Assembly (NCBI GenBank): GCA_946632055.1
Contig: CAMPAR010000006.1
Location: 1-48,787 of the forward strand
From: an uncultured Lachnospiraceae bacterium
GTDB lineage: Bacteria; Bacillota; Clostridia; Lachnospirales; Lachnospiraceae
Direction: 5' to 3'
DNA length: 48,787 bases
The notes beneath the pieces are model-generated. The model was not told the DNA's origin, ran no database searches, and saw nothing but the letters and a program-made list of their open reading frames with translations. Both the position numbers and the translations under genes were made by a program. Positions 13,642 through 21,077 of the stretch are shown in pieces (positions within the stretch are counted from its first letter, which is position 1; each line of letters opens with the position of its first letter).

Positions 13642-15162
13642 ATGAAACAGTGGAAAAAAGTGATTGCGCTTGCGATTGCGGCTGTGATGCTGACGCTGGC
13701 TGTGGTGCCGGCGATGGCGGATAAGGATGACGAGGAAGACCCGAAGACGACGACGGAAGCCGCCGACGAAACCAAGGCAGAGGACGAGTCGGAAGCCGCC
13801 GACGAAACCGAAGCAGAGGATGAAACCAAAGCCGAGGACGAATCCAAAGCCGAGGAAGAGTCTGAAGCAACCGACGAAACCGAAGCCGAAGATGAAACCG
13901 AAGCTGCCGAAGACTCAGAAGACAGCACCGACGCCTCCGAAGACGCCGAAGAGGAGCTCCTGATTTCGGAAGGCCCTGTGACGCTGGACCTCTGGGAGGA
14001 GGATTCCGAAGCCCGGAAGATGCTGGAGGATTATGTGGCGGCGGTGACCGATGAGGACGGCGAGGAGTTCATCCCGGAAGAAGACCGGATCGCGGTGTTC
14101 GACCTGGACGGCACGCTGTTCTGCGAAACCGACCCCCTCTATCTGGAGTGGCTGATGTATATGAAGCGCGCCATGTTCGACGAAGACTCCGAGCCGAGCG
14201 AGGAAGACCTCGAGCTTTGCAGGGACATCGCAAAGGGAATCATTACCGGCAAGCTTTCCGATGAACTCGAGATGCGCCAGATTGAGGCGGAAACCCGCAT
14301 CTTTGCCGGCATGAATTATGATGAATATGTACAGTATGTGAAGGATCTCGCGGCTCTGCCCTGCTACGGCTATGAGAACATGACGGTCGGGGAAGCCTTC
14401 TACCGGCCGATGGTTCAGGTGGTGGATTACCTGAATGACAACGGCTTCAAGTGCTACATCGTGTCCGGTTCCGGCCGGAACTTCATCCGCACGATTTCCG
14501 AGGATGTGCTGAACATCCCGAAGAGCCAGTACATCGGCACGGACACCTGGGTGATCGCCTCCGGCATGGAGGAAAACGACGGCGGCGAATATGTCTTCCA
14601 GAAGGAAGACGAGCTGGTCTTAAGCGATGAGCTCGTGCTGAAAAATATCAAGATGAACAAGATCCTCCAGATGATGGAGCATATCGGCCAGAAGCCGGTA
14701 CTTTCCTTCGGAAACAGCTCGGGCGACCTGTCGATGGCGGAATTCGTCTGCTGGGACAATGAATACGACGCGATGGCCTTCATGCTCTGCTGCGATGACA
14801 CGGAGCGCGAGAACGGCAATCCGGACAAAGCGGCCAAGATGGAAGCGACCTGCATCGAATACGGCTTCGTACCGGTGTCAATGAAGAATGACTGGACGAC
14901 CATTTACGGCGAAGACGTCGTAAGAAAAGAGATGGAGGAGATCGATCCCGAGCTTGACGAGGACGAACAGGCGGAGGAAATGCTGGATCGGCTCGACGCC
15001 TTCTTCAATGCGGAAATCCCTGTGAAGCCGCAGGACTATGCGGATAAGATCGTCGAAGCCTATGAGAACGGCGAGCTTGACGAGGACGATGTGAAGGCGG
15101 CGATCCTGACCCTTTATCAGGCACTCGGCATGAATACGGAGGAAGTCACGGAGGAAGAATAA
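13642..15162 (+). CDS. Secreted HAD-superfamily phosphatase with acidic N-terminal repeat
   Basis: A 506-residue exported protein. Residues 1-28 are a signal peptide (cleavage near AMA). Residues about 30-105 are a low-complexity acidic region built from Glu/Asp/Thr/Ala repeats. The HAD core follows: Asp154 and Asp156 in FDLDGTLF (motif I), SGSGRNF around residue 275 (motif II) and GNSSGDLSM with Asp362 (motif IV). A phosphoserine-phosphatase-like HAD fold (the HAD/PF12710 type) is the best match; the substrate is unknown. The start has GAGGAGG six bases upstream. The stop is immediately followed by the histidine kinase start, so the phosphatase is likely part of the same signalling unit, perhaps producing or removing the signal outside the cell. 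Confidence 0.82.
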   Translation: MKQWKKVIALAIAAVMLTLAVVPAMADKDDEEDPKTTTEAADETKAEDESEAADETEAEDETKAEDESKAEEESEATDETEAEDETEAAEDSEDSTDASEDAEEELLISEGPVTLDLWEEDSEARKMLEDYVAAVTDEDGEEFIPEEDRIAVFDLDGTLFCETDPLYLEWLMYMKRAMFDEDSEPSEEDLELCRDIAKGIITGKLSDELEMRQIEAETRIFAGMNYDEYVQYVKDLAALPCYGYENMTVGEAFYRPMVQVVDYLNDNGFKCYIVSGSGRNFIRTISEDVLNIPKSQYIGTDTWVIASGMEENDGGEYVFQKEDELVLSDELVLKNIKMNKILQMMEHIGQKPVLSFGNSSGDLSMAEFVCWDNEYDAMAFMLCCDDTERENGNPDKAAKMEATCIEYGFVPVSMKNDWTTIYGEDVVRKEMEEIDPELDEDEQAEEMLDRLDAFFNAEIPVKPQDYADKIVEAYENGELDEDDVKAAILTLYQALGMNTEEVTEEE

Positions 15163-16419
15163 ATGAACCGTGAAACCCAGCTGGTCCTTCTTTGCATCCT
15201 GCCGCTGTTCCTGCAGATCTTCGGTCTCGTGTTCGCGGTGCTGATGGACCCTTATATCAACCAGCGGCGGCGCAATATTCTGCTTCTGATTATCGCGATG
15301 GTCTTCACGCTGACCGTGCAGAACTATCTCGACTATGAACTCGGCACCTACGGGGGCCCCAGGATGTTCCGGATTCTGGTGTCCATCTACGGCTATTCCG
15401 TGCGTCCGGTGATCATCATCCTCTTCATCAGGATGGCGAAGCCGGAGCGGATGCAGTGGCCCTTCTGGGTTATTGCGGGCGTCAATACGGCGATCCACTC
15501 TACGGCGCTGTTCTCGAATATCTGCTTCGGGTATACGGATCAGAACAGCTTCGTCCGCGGACCGCTCGGCTACACGAGCTTCGTCGTCAGCGGAATTCTG
15601 CTGGTGCTTCTCGTGTTCCTGGCCTTCTGGGACTTCCGGCACATGAAAAAGTCAGAGGGCGAGGTTCCGTTCATCAACTCGGTCTTCCTGATCGGGGCGG
15701 TAGCGCTGGACATTTACTTCGCGGATGACTTCGTGGTCTCCTTCCTGACGGAGGCGGTGGTTTCGAGCTGTGTCTTCTATTATATCTGGATGCATCTGCA
15801 GTTCGCGAGAGAGCACGAGGAGGCGCTCAGGGCCGAGCAGCGGATCCAGATCATGATTTCGCAGATTCAGCCGCATTTTATGTACAATACGCTCGCGACG
15901 ATCCAGGCGCTCTGCCGGATCGATCCCGAGAAAGCCTCGGAGACGACCGGAAAATTCGCGCTCTATCTCCGGCAGAATATTGATTCGCTCTCGCAGGAGA
16001 GCCTGATTCCGCTGGAAAAGGAACTGGAGCACACGCGGGTCTACTCGGATATCGAAATGATCCGTTTCCCGACGCTCCGGGTCGAATATGACATCGAGGA
16101 CAGTGATTTCCGCGTGCCGGCGCTGACCGTGCAGCCGCTGGTGGAAAACGCGATCCGGCACGGCGTGCGCGGCAATAAAGAGGGCTGCGTGCGGGTCAGG
16201 ACAAGGAGGCGTGAGGGCTATCACGAGCTCACGATCGAAGACAACGGCAAAGGCTTTGACGTCGAAGCCGCCATGAACGCGGATTCGACCCATATCGGAC
16301 TTCGGAACGTCAAGGAGCGGGCCGAGACGATGCTGAAGGCGGCGTTTGAAATCACAAGCCGCGAAGGGGAAGGTACAAGCATTACAATCCGGATTCCGGA
16401 GAGCGAAGCAGGAGCTTAA
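15163..16419 (+). CDS. Membrane sensor histidine kinase, LytS-like His_kinase family
   Basis: A 418-residue protein. Residues 1-205 contain about six membrane segments with short loops, so there is no large external sensor. A short coiled region leads to the His_kinase domain (PF06580 type): phosphoacceptor His238 in QIQPHFMYNTL, N-box Asn329 in PLVENAIRHG, and DNGKGFD as the G-box, with GLRNVKERAE near the end. The ATG follows the phosphatase stop directly, with GGAGGAAG as ribosome site. It almost certainly phosphorylates the response regulator encoded 29 bp downstream. The usual partner of this kinase family is a LytTR regulator; here it is a SARP-type regulator. Confidence 0.92.
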   Translation: MNRETQLVLLCILPLFLQIFGLVFAVLMDPYINQRRRNILLLIIAMVFTLTVQNYLDYELGTYGGPRMFRILVSIYGYSVRPVIIILFIRMAKPERMQWPFWVIAGVNTAIHSTALFSNICFGYTDQNSFVRGPLGYTSFVVSGILLVLLVFLAFWDFRHMKKSEGEVPFINSVFLIGAVALDIYFADDFVVSFLTEAVVSSCVFYYIWMHLQFAREHEEALRAEQRIQIMISQIQPHFMYNTLATIQALCRIDPEKASETTGKFALYLRQNIDSLSQESLIPLEKELEHTRVYSDIEMIRFPTLRVEYDIEDSDFRVPALTVQPLVENAIRHGVRGNKEGCVRVRTRRREGYHELTIEDNGKGFDVEAAMNADSTHIGLRNVKERAETMLKAAFEITSREGEGTSITIRIPESEAGA

Positions 16420-16448
16420 GACGGGGAAGAGAGAGGAGAACCTGTGAG

Positions 16449-17258
16449 ATGAAGATTATCTGTGCTGACGATGAACCGCTGATCCTCGAAATGACCGGAC
16501 AGATGTGCAGGGAAATCCCCGGCGTCGATGAAGTGGAAACCTTTCCCGGCGCTTCGGAGCTTCTTGCGTACCTGGAAAACGAAAGCGCGGACATCGCGAT
16601 CCTCGACATTGACATGCCGGAAATGAACGGACTTACGCTCGCGGCAAAGATCAAGGAGCGGCGCCCCGATACGGCGATCATTTTCCTGACCGGATACGCC
16701 CAGTACGCGGTCGACGCCTTCAAGCTGCACGCCTCGGGCTACCTCATGAAGCCGACGACGAAGGAGCAGCTTGAGGAGGAAATCCGTTTCGCGCTTTCCG
16801 ATAAGAAGCCGCCCGAGACGGCGCACATCGTCGTGCATACCTTCGGTGCTTTTGACGTCTTTGTAGACGGAAATGCCGTGTCCTTCGGGCGCTCGAAGGC
16901 GAAGGAGCTGATGGCCTGCCTCGTGGACCGTCAGGGCGCGTCCGTAACGCGCGCGGAGGCCTTCGCGACGCTCTGGGAAGATGAATTCTACGACCGGGCG
17001 ATGCAGAAGCAGATGGACGTCGTGGTCCGGGCGCTGAAGCAGAGTCTAAAAGACGCCGGCATCAGCGATTTCCTCGAGATCCAGAGCGGTGCGATGCGGA
17101 TCCGTCCGGAAATGTGCAGCTGCGACCTCTACCGCTTCTTTGACGGCGACATGAACGCGGTCAATTCCTACCGCGGAGAGTACATGAGCGCCTATTCCTG
17201 GGCGAGCCTCACCGAGGCCTATATTGACCGGATCCAGCGGAAACGGCTCGAAGGCTGA
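16449..17258 (+). CDS. Response regulator with SARP-like winged-helix/BTAD output domain
   Basis: A 269-residue protein. Residues 1-118 are a receiver domain with DDE acidic pocket, phosphoacceptor Asp53 (ILDIDMPEMNG), Thr in FLTGYAQ and Lys in YLMKP. Residues about 125-220 start with HTFGAFDVFVDGNAV and continue through FGRSKAKELMACLVDR, the typical opening of SARP-family winged-helix DNA-binding domains; the tail (CDLYRF to the end) resembles a short bacterial transcriptional activation (BTAD) helical region. SARP proteins bind direct repeats with an 11-bp period placed 8 bp before the -10. Exactly such sites lie at 17290, 17399, 39698 and 9534-9515 (minus). I infer that this protein activates the secretion operons, probably when phosphorylated by the upstream kinase. 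Confidence 0.88.
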   Translation: MKIICADDEPLILEMTGQMCREIPGVDEVETFPGASELLAYLENESADIAILDIDMPEMNGLTLAAKIKERRPDTAIIFLTGYAQYAVDAFKLHASGYLMKPTTKEQLEEEIRFALSDKKPPETAHIVVHTFGAFDVFVDGNAVSFGRSKAKELMACLVDRQGASVTRAEAFATLWEDEFYDRAMQKQMDVVVRALKQSLKDAGISDFLEIQSGAMRIRPEMCSCDLYRFFDGDMNAVNSYRGEYMSAYSWASLTEAYIDRIQRKRLEG

Positions 17259-17289
17259 TTTTTGAAAGTTTTTTAAAAAGTTGTTTTTT

Positions 17290-17323
17290 TGTTGGACATC
17301 TGTTGGACAGGGGCTGATATACT
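17290..17323 (+). promoter_or_regulatory. SARP-type promoter P1 of the pilin/secretion operon
   Basis: TGTTGGACA (17290-17298), TC, TGTTGGACA (17301-17309), an 8-bp gap, then TATACT (17318-17323). There is no consensus -35 at normal spacing. It lies 32 bp after the regulator gene and is a near copy of P2, 109 bp further on. Confidence 0.85.
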
Positions 17324-17373
17324 GAGCCCGTCAGCAGAAAAACAGGGAATGAGTTCCGAAAAACGGTTCTCAA

Positions 17374-17432
17374 AAAACTTTTAAAAAGTTTTCGGATCTG
17401 TTGGACATCTGTTGGACAGGGTACGATATAAT
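17374..17432 (+). promoter_or_regulatory. SARP-type promoter P2 of the pilin/secretion operon with adjacent palindrome
   Basis: A perfect AT-rich palindrome (AAAACTTTT, A, AAAAGTTTT; 17374-17392) is followed by TGTTGGACA (17399-17407), TC, TGTTGGACA (17410-17418), an 8-bp gap, and perfect TATAAT (17427-17432). The leader to the pilin start is about 85 nt. Together with P1 the region appears to be a tandem duplication of an about 109-bp promoter segment. Confidence 0.88.
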
Positions 17433-17523
17433 GCGCATCAGCGGCAGAGAAAAACAGGAGACGGTTTTCGCCGTATGCATTATACAAAACAAAAAAGAAA
17501 TTATTTAAAGGAGGAAAAGGGTT

Positions 17524-17814
17524 ATGTTTGTTGATGTAGCCAATCCAGTAATTGAACTTATTAATGAGCTGCTTCCTGCAGTGCTCGGTATCGTCGGTGC
17601 TGCCGGCATGGTGTTCTGTGTGATTCTCGGCGTGAAGTTCGCGAAGGCAGAAGAGCCCCAGGACCGTGAGAAAGCAAAACAGCATCTGAAGAACGCCATC
17701 ATCGGCTTCGTCCTGATCTTCGTCATGATTCTGGCACTGAACATCCTGATGCCGAAACTCATCGACTGGACCAACGAGAAGGCCAACGAAACCGTTATCG
17801 AGGAGCTTCCCTGA
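17524..17814 (+). CDS. VirB2/TrbC-like small pilin-type membrane protein
   Basis: A 96-residue protein with two hydrophobic segments (about residues 13-40 and 58-82) joined by a short charged cytoplasmic-type loop (AKAEEPQDREKAKQHLKN). This size, two-helix layout and Gly/Ala-rich first segment (VGAAGMVF) match VirB2/TrbC-type pilin subunits and the T4SS pilin family of monoderms. There is no obvious cleavable signal peptide. It has the best ribosome site in the operon (AAAGGAGG) and sits first after two tandem activated promoters, as expected for a highly made structural subunit. Two hairpins follow it. Family assignment rests on size, topology and context, not on a diagnostic motif. Confidence 0.72.
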   Translation: MFVDVANPVIELINELLPAVLGIVGAAGMVFCVILGVKFAKAEEPQDREKAKQHLKNAIIGFVLIFVMILALNILMPKLIDWTNEKANETVIEELP

Positions 17815-17855
17815 TCCTGCAGTCTGCAAAACAAAAGAACCCTGCATCTAAAGTT

Positions 17856-17934
17856 CTGTCCGCTTCTGCTGCGAATTCTAAAGCGGGGGCGGACAGTGCA
17901 ATGCAAAAGGGGAGGAGCACATATGCCGTGCTCC
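17856..17934 (+). promoter_or_regulatory. Two RNA hairpins between the pilin gene and the rest of the operon
   Basis: CTGTCCGC (17856-17863) pairs with GCGGACAG (17889-17896), and GGAGCAC (17914-17920) pairs with GTGCTCC (17928-17934). Neither has a T-run. The 236-bp gap has no credible gene. The placement after a pilin gene suggests transcript processing or partial attenuation that would keep pilin levels above downstream genes. Confidence 0.45.
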
Positions 17935-18050
17935 GGACAACGGCTTTCAAGCCTGATATCATGTAAATATCCGCCGGAACACCCTCTGCTGTCTCCCATG
18001 GAAACCGGCAAACCGAAACGAACAGAAATCTCTACACAATCGGTGAAACT

Positions 18051-19955
18051 ATGAAGAAGAAAACAATGAAGCGCCGCCCGCTTCGCCGGATTCTGGCAGC
18101 CGCGGTGCTATTAATCATAATAATCGGAGCTTTCCCTGTCACGAACCTTCCCGCGCTCGCGGCCGACTACTCGATCGACGGTACGGGCTTTGCGGATATT
18201 AAGGATAACGTGGAAGAGATGACCGTCTACATCTGGCACAAGGGCAAACCCCCGGCGACCGTAGACGGCACCCTCTATCCGACGCTGATCACCTGGGACG
18301 GCCAGTACTACATCAAGGGCGGCCAGAGCGGAAAGACCAACTTTGATAAGTATTACGACACCTGGTACCGGGCGGAAGAAAAAGGTGACGGCGAGAAGTA
18401 TTATGTAGATGACTTTCTTGCACTGGAATATCAGCAGTGGCGGAATTACGGCAAATCGAGCGTAAGCGAGCTTCCGCTGAATTTCAGATCTCTGTGGTTA
18501 TATGATACGGCCATCAGCTTTACGCTTCCGGAGGTTCCCTATCTTGTGGCGACGAAGAATACAACCACCCCCAGTTACTCCAATGAGAGGGATTCCCGCT
18601 ACGCGATCATCCTTTCGGATGAAGGCATGGCGTCGAAAACAGCCGATGACGGCAGTATGAAGGATCAGAAGGTTTACTCCTTTCTGAGAGCCTATCTGCA
18701 GTATTATGCCTGGATCAAGGAAGCCTGGTTTATGGGCTATTATGACGATTGGGTGTACCAGGACGCGGATTTCCTGCTGGAAGCCAAGTCGGGATTTTCC
18801 CTGGAGGAGTGGACGGCGGATAAGCAGCTGACCTACCGCTATCGCTTTGCGTCCCATGAGAAGCCGGGGGACAGTGACCGAAACTGGTATAACAGGACTT
18901 CCAGCTGCAGTCTCGCAGAGAGGACCTGGCGGATCCGCCTCGAGGATGTCGGAAAATATTCGATCTCCACGGTCGGGCAGACGGTCGACTATGTAACGCG
19001 GCGTTCGAGCGCCTGGCAATTGGCAAATAACGAGTACTTTGAAGACGCGATCAAGTCCTGGAAGGGCAATATGAGTCTTTATCACGGAAAAGATACCAAT
19101 CTCTTTTCCTACGGCTGGACCGGGAAAGGCACCGGGGATGTAAAGAATATGTATATCGGCTCTCCCCGCGTATGGGATGATACGGTGACAAAGAAGTATA
19201 TGGTTACCGATACCAGCTATGATACTTTTGACCTGTACTACGCGACGCCGATGCCGATGAGCATCCTGAAGGGGGACTTTACCGTCAAAAACGGTCAGAC
19301 CACGAACCTGAACGGTCCGATCGTCATTGATACAAACGTCACGATCACGGTCGAAGACGGCGGCGTGCTGTCCTGTACCGGCTGGGTAGTGAATAACGGC
19401 CGCATCAAGGTCAAGCCGGGCGGAACGCTGATCATCAATGAGGACGAGGCCGGAACGGACGGCGTCATCTGTACCAATAACAGTACGCCGAATATGTACG
19501 CCGGCGTGGTGGCCTGCGACGGCACGATCATTGTGATGCCGAACTGCGAGCTCTGCTGCGGCGGCAAATTGGGACTCGCGCTGGGGTGCAAGGCGCAGGT
19601 TGTCAACTACGGCTCCGTCATTGCGGATAATTTCGTGGCTAATGGGGATTACCTCATTGAGAACCGCAGCGCCGCAAGCGGCGTGTATATCGGATACGAC
19701 GTCATTGACGGCGGATTCACGCTGACGGCGACGAATCCGAAGGTATCCGGCAAAACCGTGGAATATCCCGGAAAGGGAACGATTCAGCCGAGTTCGACAT
19801 CCATCCGGATGCCGAATACCGTTTACGGAAAATACGCCGGAAACCTTTACCAGGCAGAAGGAGACGCGTCTCACAACATTACGACGCTGGTGGATCCGGG
19901 CCCCCGCTCAACAGCAGATGTTACCGGCGGGAATATTCCGCTGGACCGACAGTAG
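18051..19955 (+). CDS. Secreted protein of unknown function with beta-helix-like region
   Basis: A 634-residue protein with a signal peptide (basic MKKKTMKRRPLRR, hydrophobic core, cleavage near ALA at about residue 37). Residues 40-400 are Tyr/Trp-rich and not recognised. Residues about 420-560 show short repeated strands of the kind found in right-handed beta-helices (for example VVNNGRIKVKPGGTLIINE and CDGTIIVMPNCELCCGG). There is no C-terminal anchor or sorting signal, so it is either released or held by partners. The ribosome site is weak (GGTG). Its position between the pilin and the VirB6-like channel implies a role as an extracellular part of the secretion apparatus. I do not recognise a family. 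Confidence 0.7.
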   Translation: MKKKTMKRRPLRRILAAAVLLIIIIGAFPVTNLPALAADYSIDGTGFADIKDNVEEMTVYIWHKGKPPATVDGTLYPTLITWDGQYYIKGGQSGKTNFDKYYDTWYRAEEKGDGEKYYVDDFLALEYQQWRNYGKSSVSELPLNFRSLWLYDTAISFTLPEVPYLVATKNTTTPSYSNERDSRYAIILSDEGMASKTADDGSMKDQKVYSFLRAYLQYYAWIKEAWFMGYYDDWVYQDADFLLEAKSGFSLEEWTADKQLTYRYRFASHEKPGDSDRNWYNRTSSCSLAERTWRIRLEDVGKYSISTVGQTVDYVTRRSSAWQLANNEYFEDAIKSWKGNMSLYHGKDTNLFSYGWTGKGTGDVKNMYIGSPRVWDDTVTKKYMVTDTSYDTFDLYYATPMPMSILKGDFTVKNGQTTNLNGPIVIDTNVTITVEDGGVLSCTGWVVNNGRIKVKPGGTLIINEDEAGTDGVICTNNSTPNMYAGVVACDGTIIVMPNCELCCGGKLGLALGCKAQVVNYGSVIADNFVANGDYLIENRSAASGVYIGYDVIDGGFTLTATNPKVSGKTVEYPGKGTIQPSSTSIRMPNTVYGKYAGNLYQAEGDASHNITTLVDPGPRSTADVTGGNIPLDRQ

Positions 19956-20044
19956 TTGACGCGATAAAAGACGCGATAAAAAATATAAAATTCTGGTAAG
20001 ACCGGCGGTGAACTCTTAAAGAAGACGGAGGAAGCATTCGGAGC

Positions 20045-21049
20045 ATGCGAAAGAAACAATACGGACGAAAGATAAAGACAGCGGCGCTGATCACGGTTTC
20101 AGTGCTTCTCGCTGCTGTGCTCTCAGGTCCTGTCTTTGCCGCGGAGGACGGCGGGACCGATGATTTCGACTACAGCGGTCCGCTGGACCCCGTGACGAAT
20201 GAAATCATCAGTGATACCGAAACCTCCGAAAACGAACGCTCGAAGCTCTCCGACAATATGTACTACGATCCGAAGACGAAAGACTTTGTGTACATCCTCA
20301 GCGGAACCGAAAAGGAAGTGCACAGCTCGGCGGCGGACGGCATGGTGCTTTCGGAAGCGGTCAGCGTTTCCGTGCCATCGGCTTCAGACGTCGTGATCTA
20401 CCGCGACGGCAGCCCCTACACCGGGAAGACGAACTCGATCCGAAGCGCCGGAGAGTATGTCGTATCCTCGCAGTCCGGCTCAGACCTCTCGAGACTCTTT
20501 TCCTTTACAATCCTCGGTGAGAGGACGAACGGCCTTACGACCTTCACGGTGCCGGACGGCTTCTACATTACGGCGGCGGAAAGAGACGGAAACACCGTGA
20601 GCTTCGACCGCTACAGCATGAGGCTGGACGCGGAGGGGGCGTATCAGATCGAGTACGCGTGCATGTACGCGGAAAAGACCTATACGCTGGAAACCGTGAT
20701 CGACCGGACCCCGCCGACGCTGGAGTTCTCCGGAAAGATCAACAGCCAGAATCAGGTCCGCTCGGCGCTGGAATTCAAGGGCGTCGAAGCGGGAGGAGCG
20801 GTCGCCGTCTACCGGAACGGCTCCGCCATCAGCGTCAGTTCCAATTCGGAGGGCGTGTACACGCTCGATGATTCCGGCACCTACAGAATCCTTGCCTATG
20901 ACGCGGCAGGGAATTCCACCGAATACAACTATCAGATCCTGATGTATTTTAACATCAGCAGCATTTTGTTTGTACTGTTTGCAGGGCTCCTTCTGATCGG
21001 CGTAGCAGTCTACGTTCTGATCAAGCGCAAGAGCCTGAAGATCGGCTAA
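20045..21049 (+). CDS. Membrane-anchored extracellular protein with Ig-like domains
   Basis: A 334-residue protein: signal peptide at residues 1-33 (cleavage near VFAAED), extracellular region of about 265 residues, one C-terminal membrane helix (ISSILFVLFAGLLLIG...) and a short basic tail (KRKSLKIG). The extracellular part contains two or more beta-sandwich-like repeats of about 75 residues; VAVYRNGSAISVSSNSEGVYTLDDSGTYRI has the look of a bacterial Ig-like module, and an earlier copy reads VVIYRDGSPYTGKTNSIRSAGEYVV. Its topology is type I. GGAGG precedes the start. It lies directly before the VirB6-like channel and probably docks surface proteins to the membrane complex. That role is inferred from position. 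Confidence 0.75.
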   Translation: MRKKQYGRKIKTAALITVSVLLAAVLSGPVFAAEDGGTDDFDYSGPLDPVTNEIISDTETSENERSKLSDNMYYDPKTKDFVYILSGTEKEVHSSAADGMVLSEAVSVSVPSASDVVIYRDGSPYTGKTNSIRSAGEYVVSSQSGSDLSRLFSFTILGERTNGLTTFTVPDGFYITAAERDGNTVSFDRYSMRLDAEGAYQIEYACMYAEKTYTLETVIDRTPPTLEFSGKINSQNQVRSALEFKGVEAGGAVAVYRNGSAISVSSNSEGVYTLDDSGTYRILAYDAAGNSTEYNYQILMYFNISSILFVLFAGLLLIGVAVYVLIKRKSLKIG

Positions 21050-21077
21050 AGAGATACACACACCTTAGAAAAGGCAG

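Noticed and set aside
17259-17289. Intrinsic terminator after the SARP-type regulator gene
   Set aside because: AT-rich with T-runs, but no stable GC stem is formed.
19957-19990. Promoter made of GACGCGATAAAA direct repeats before the 334-residue gene
   Set aside because: The repeat is real, but no -35/-10 pair has acceptable spacing, so I do not call a promoter.
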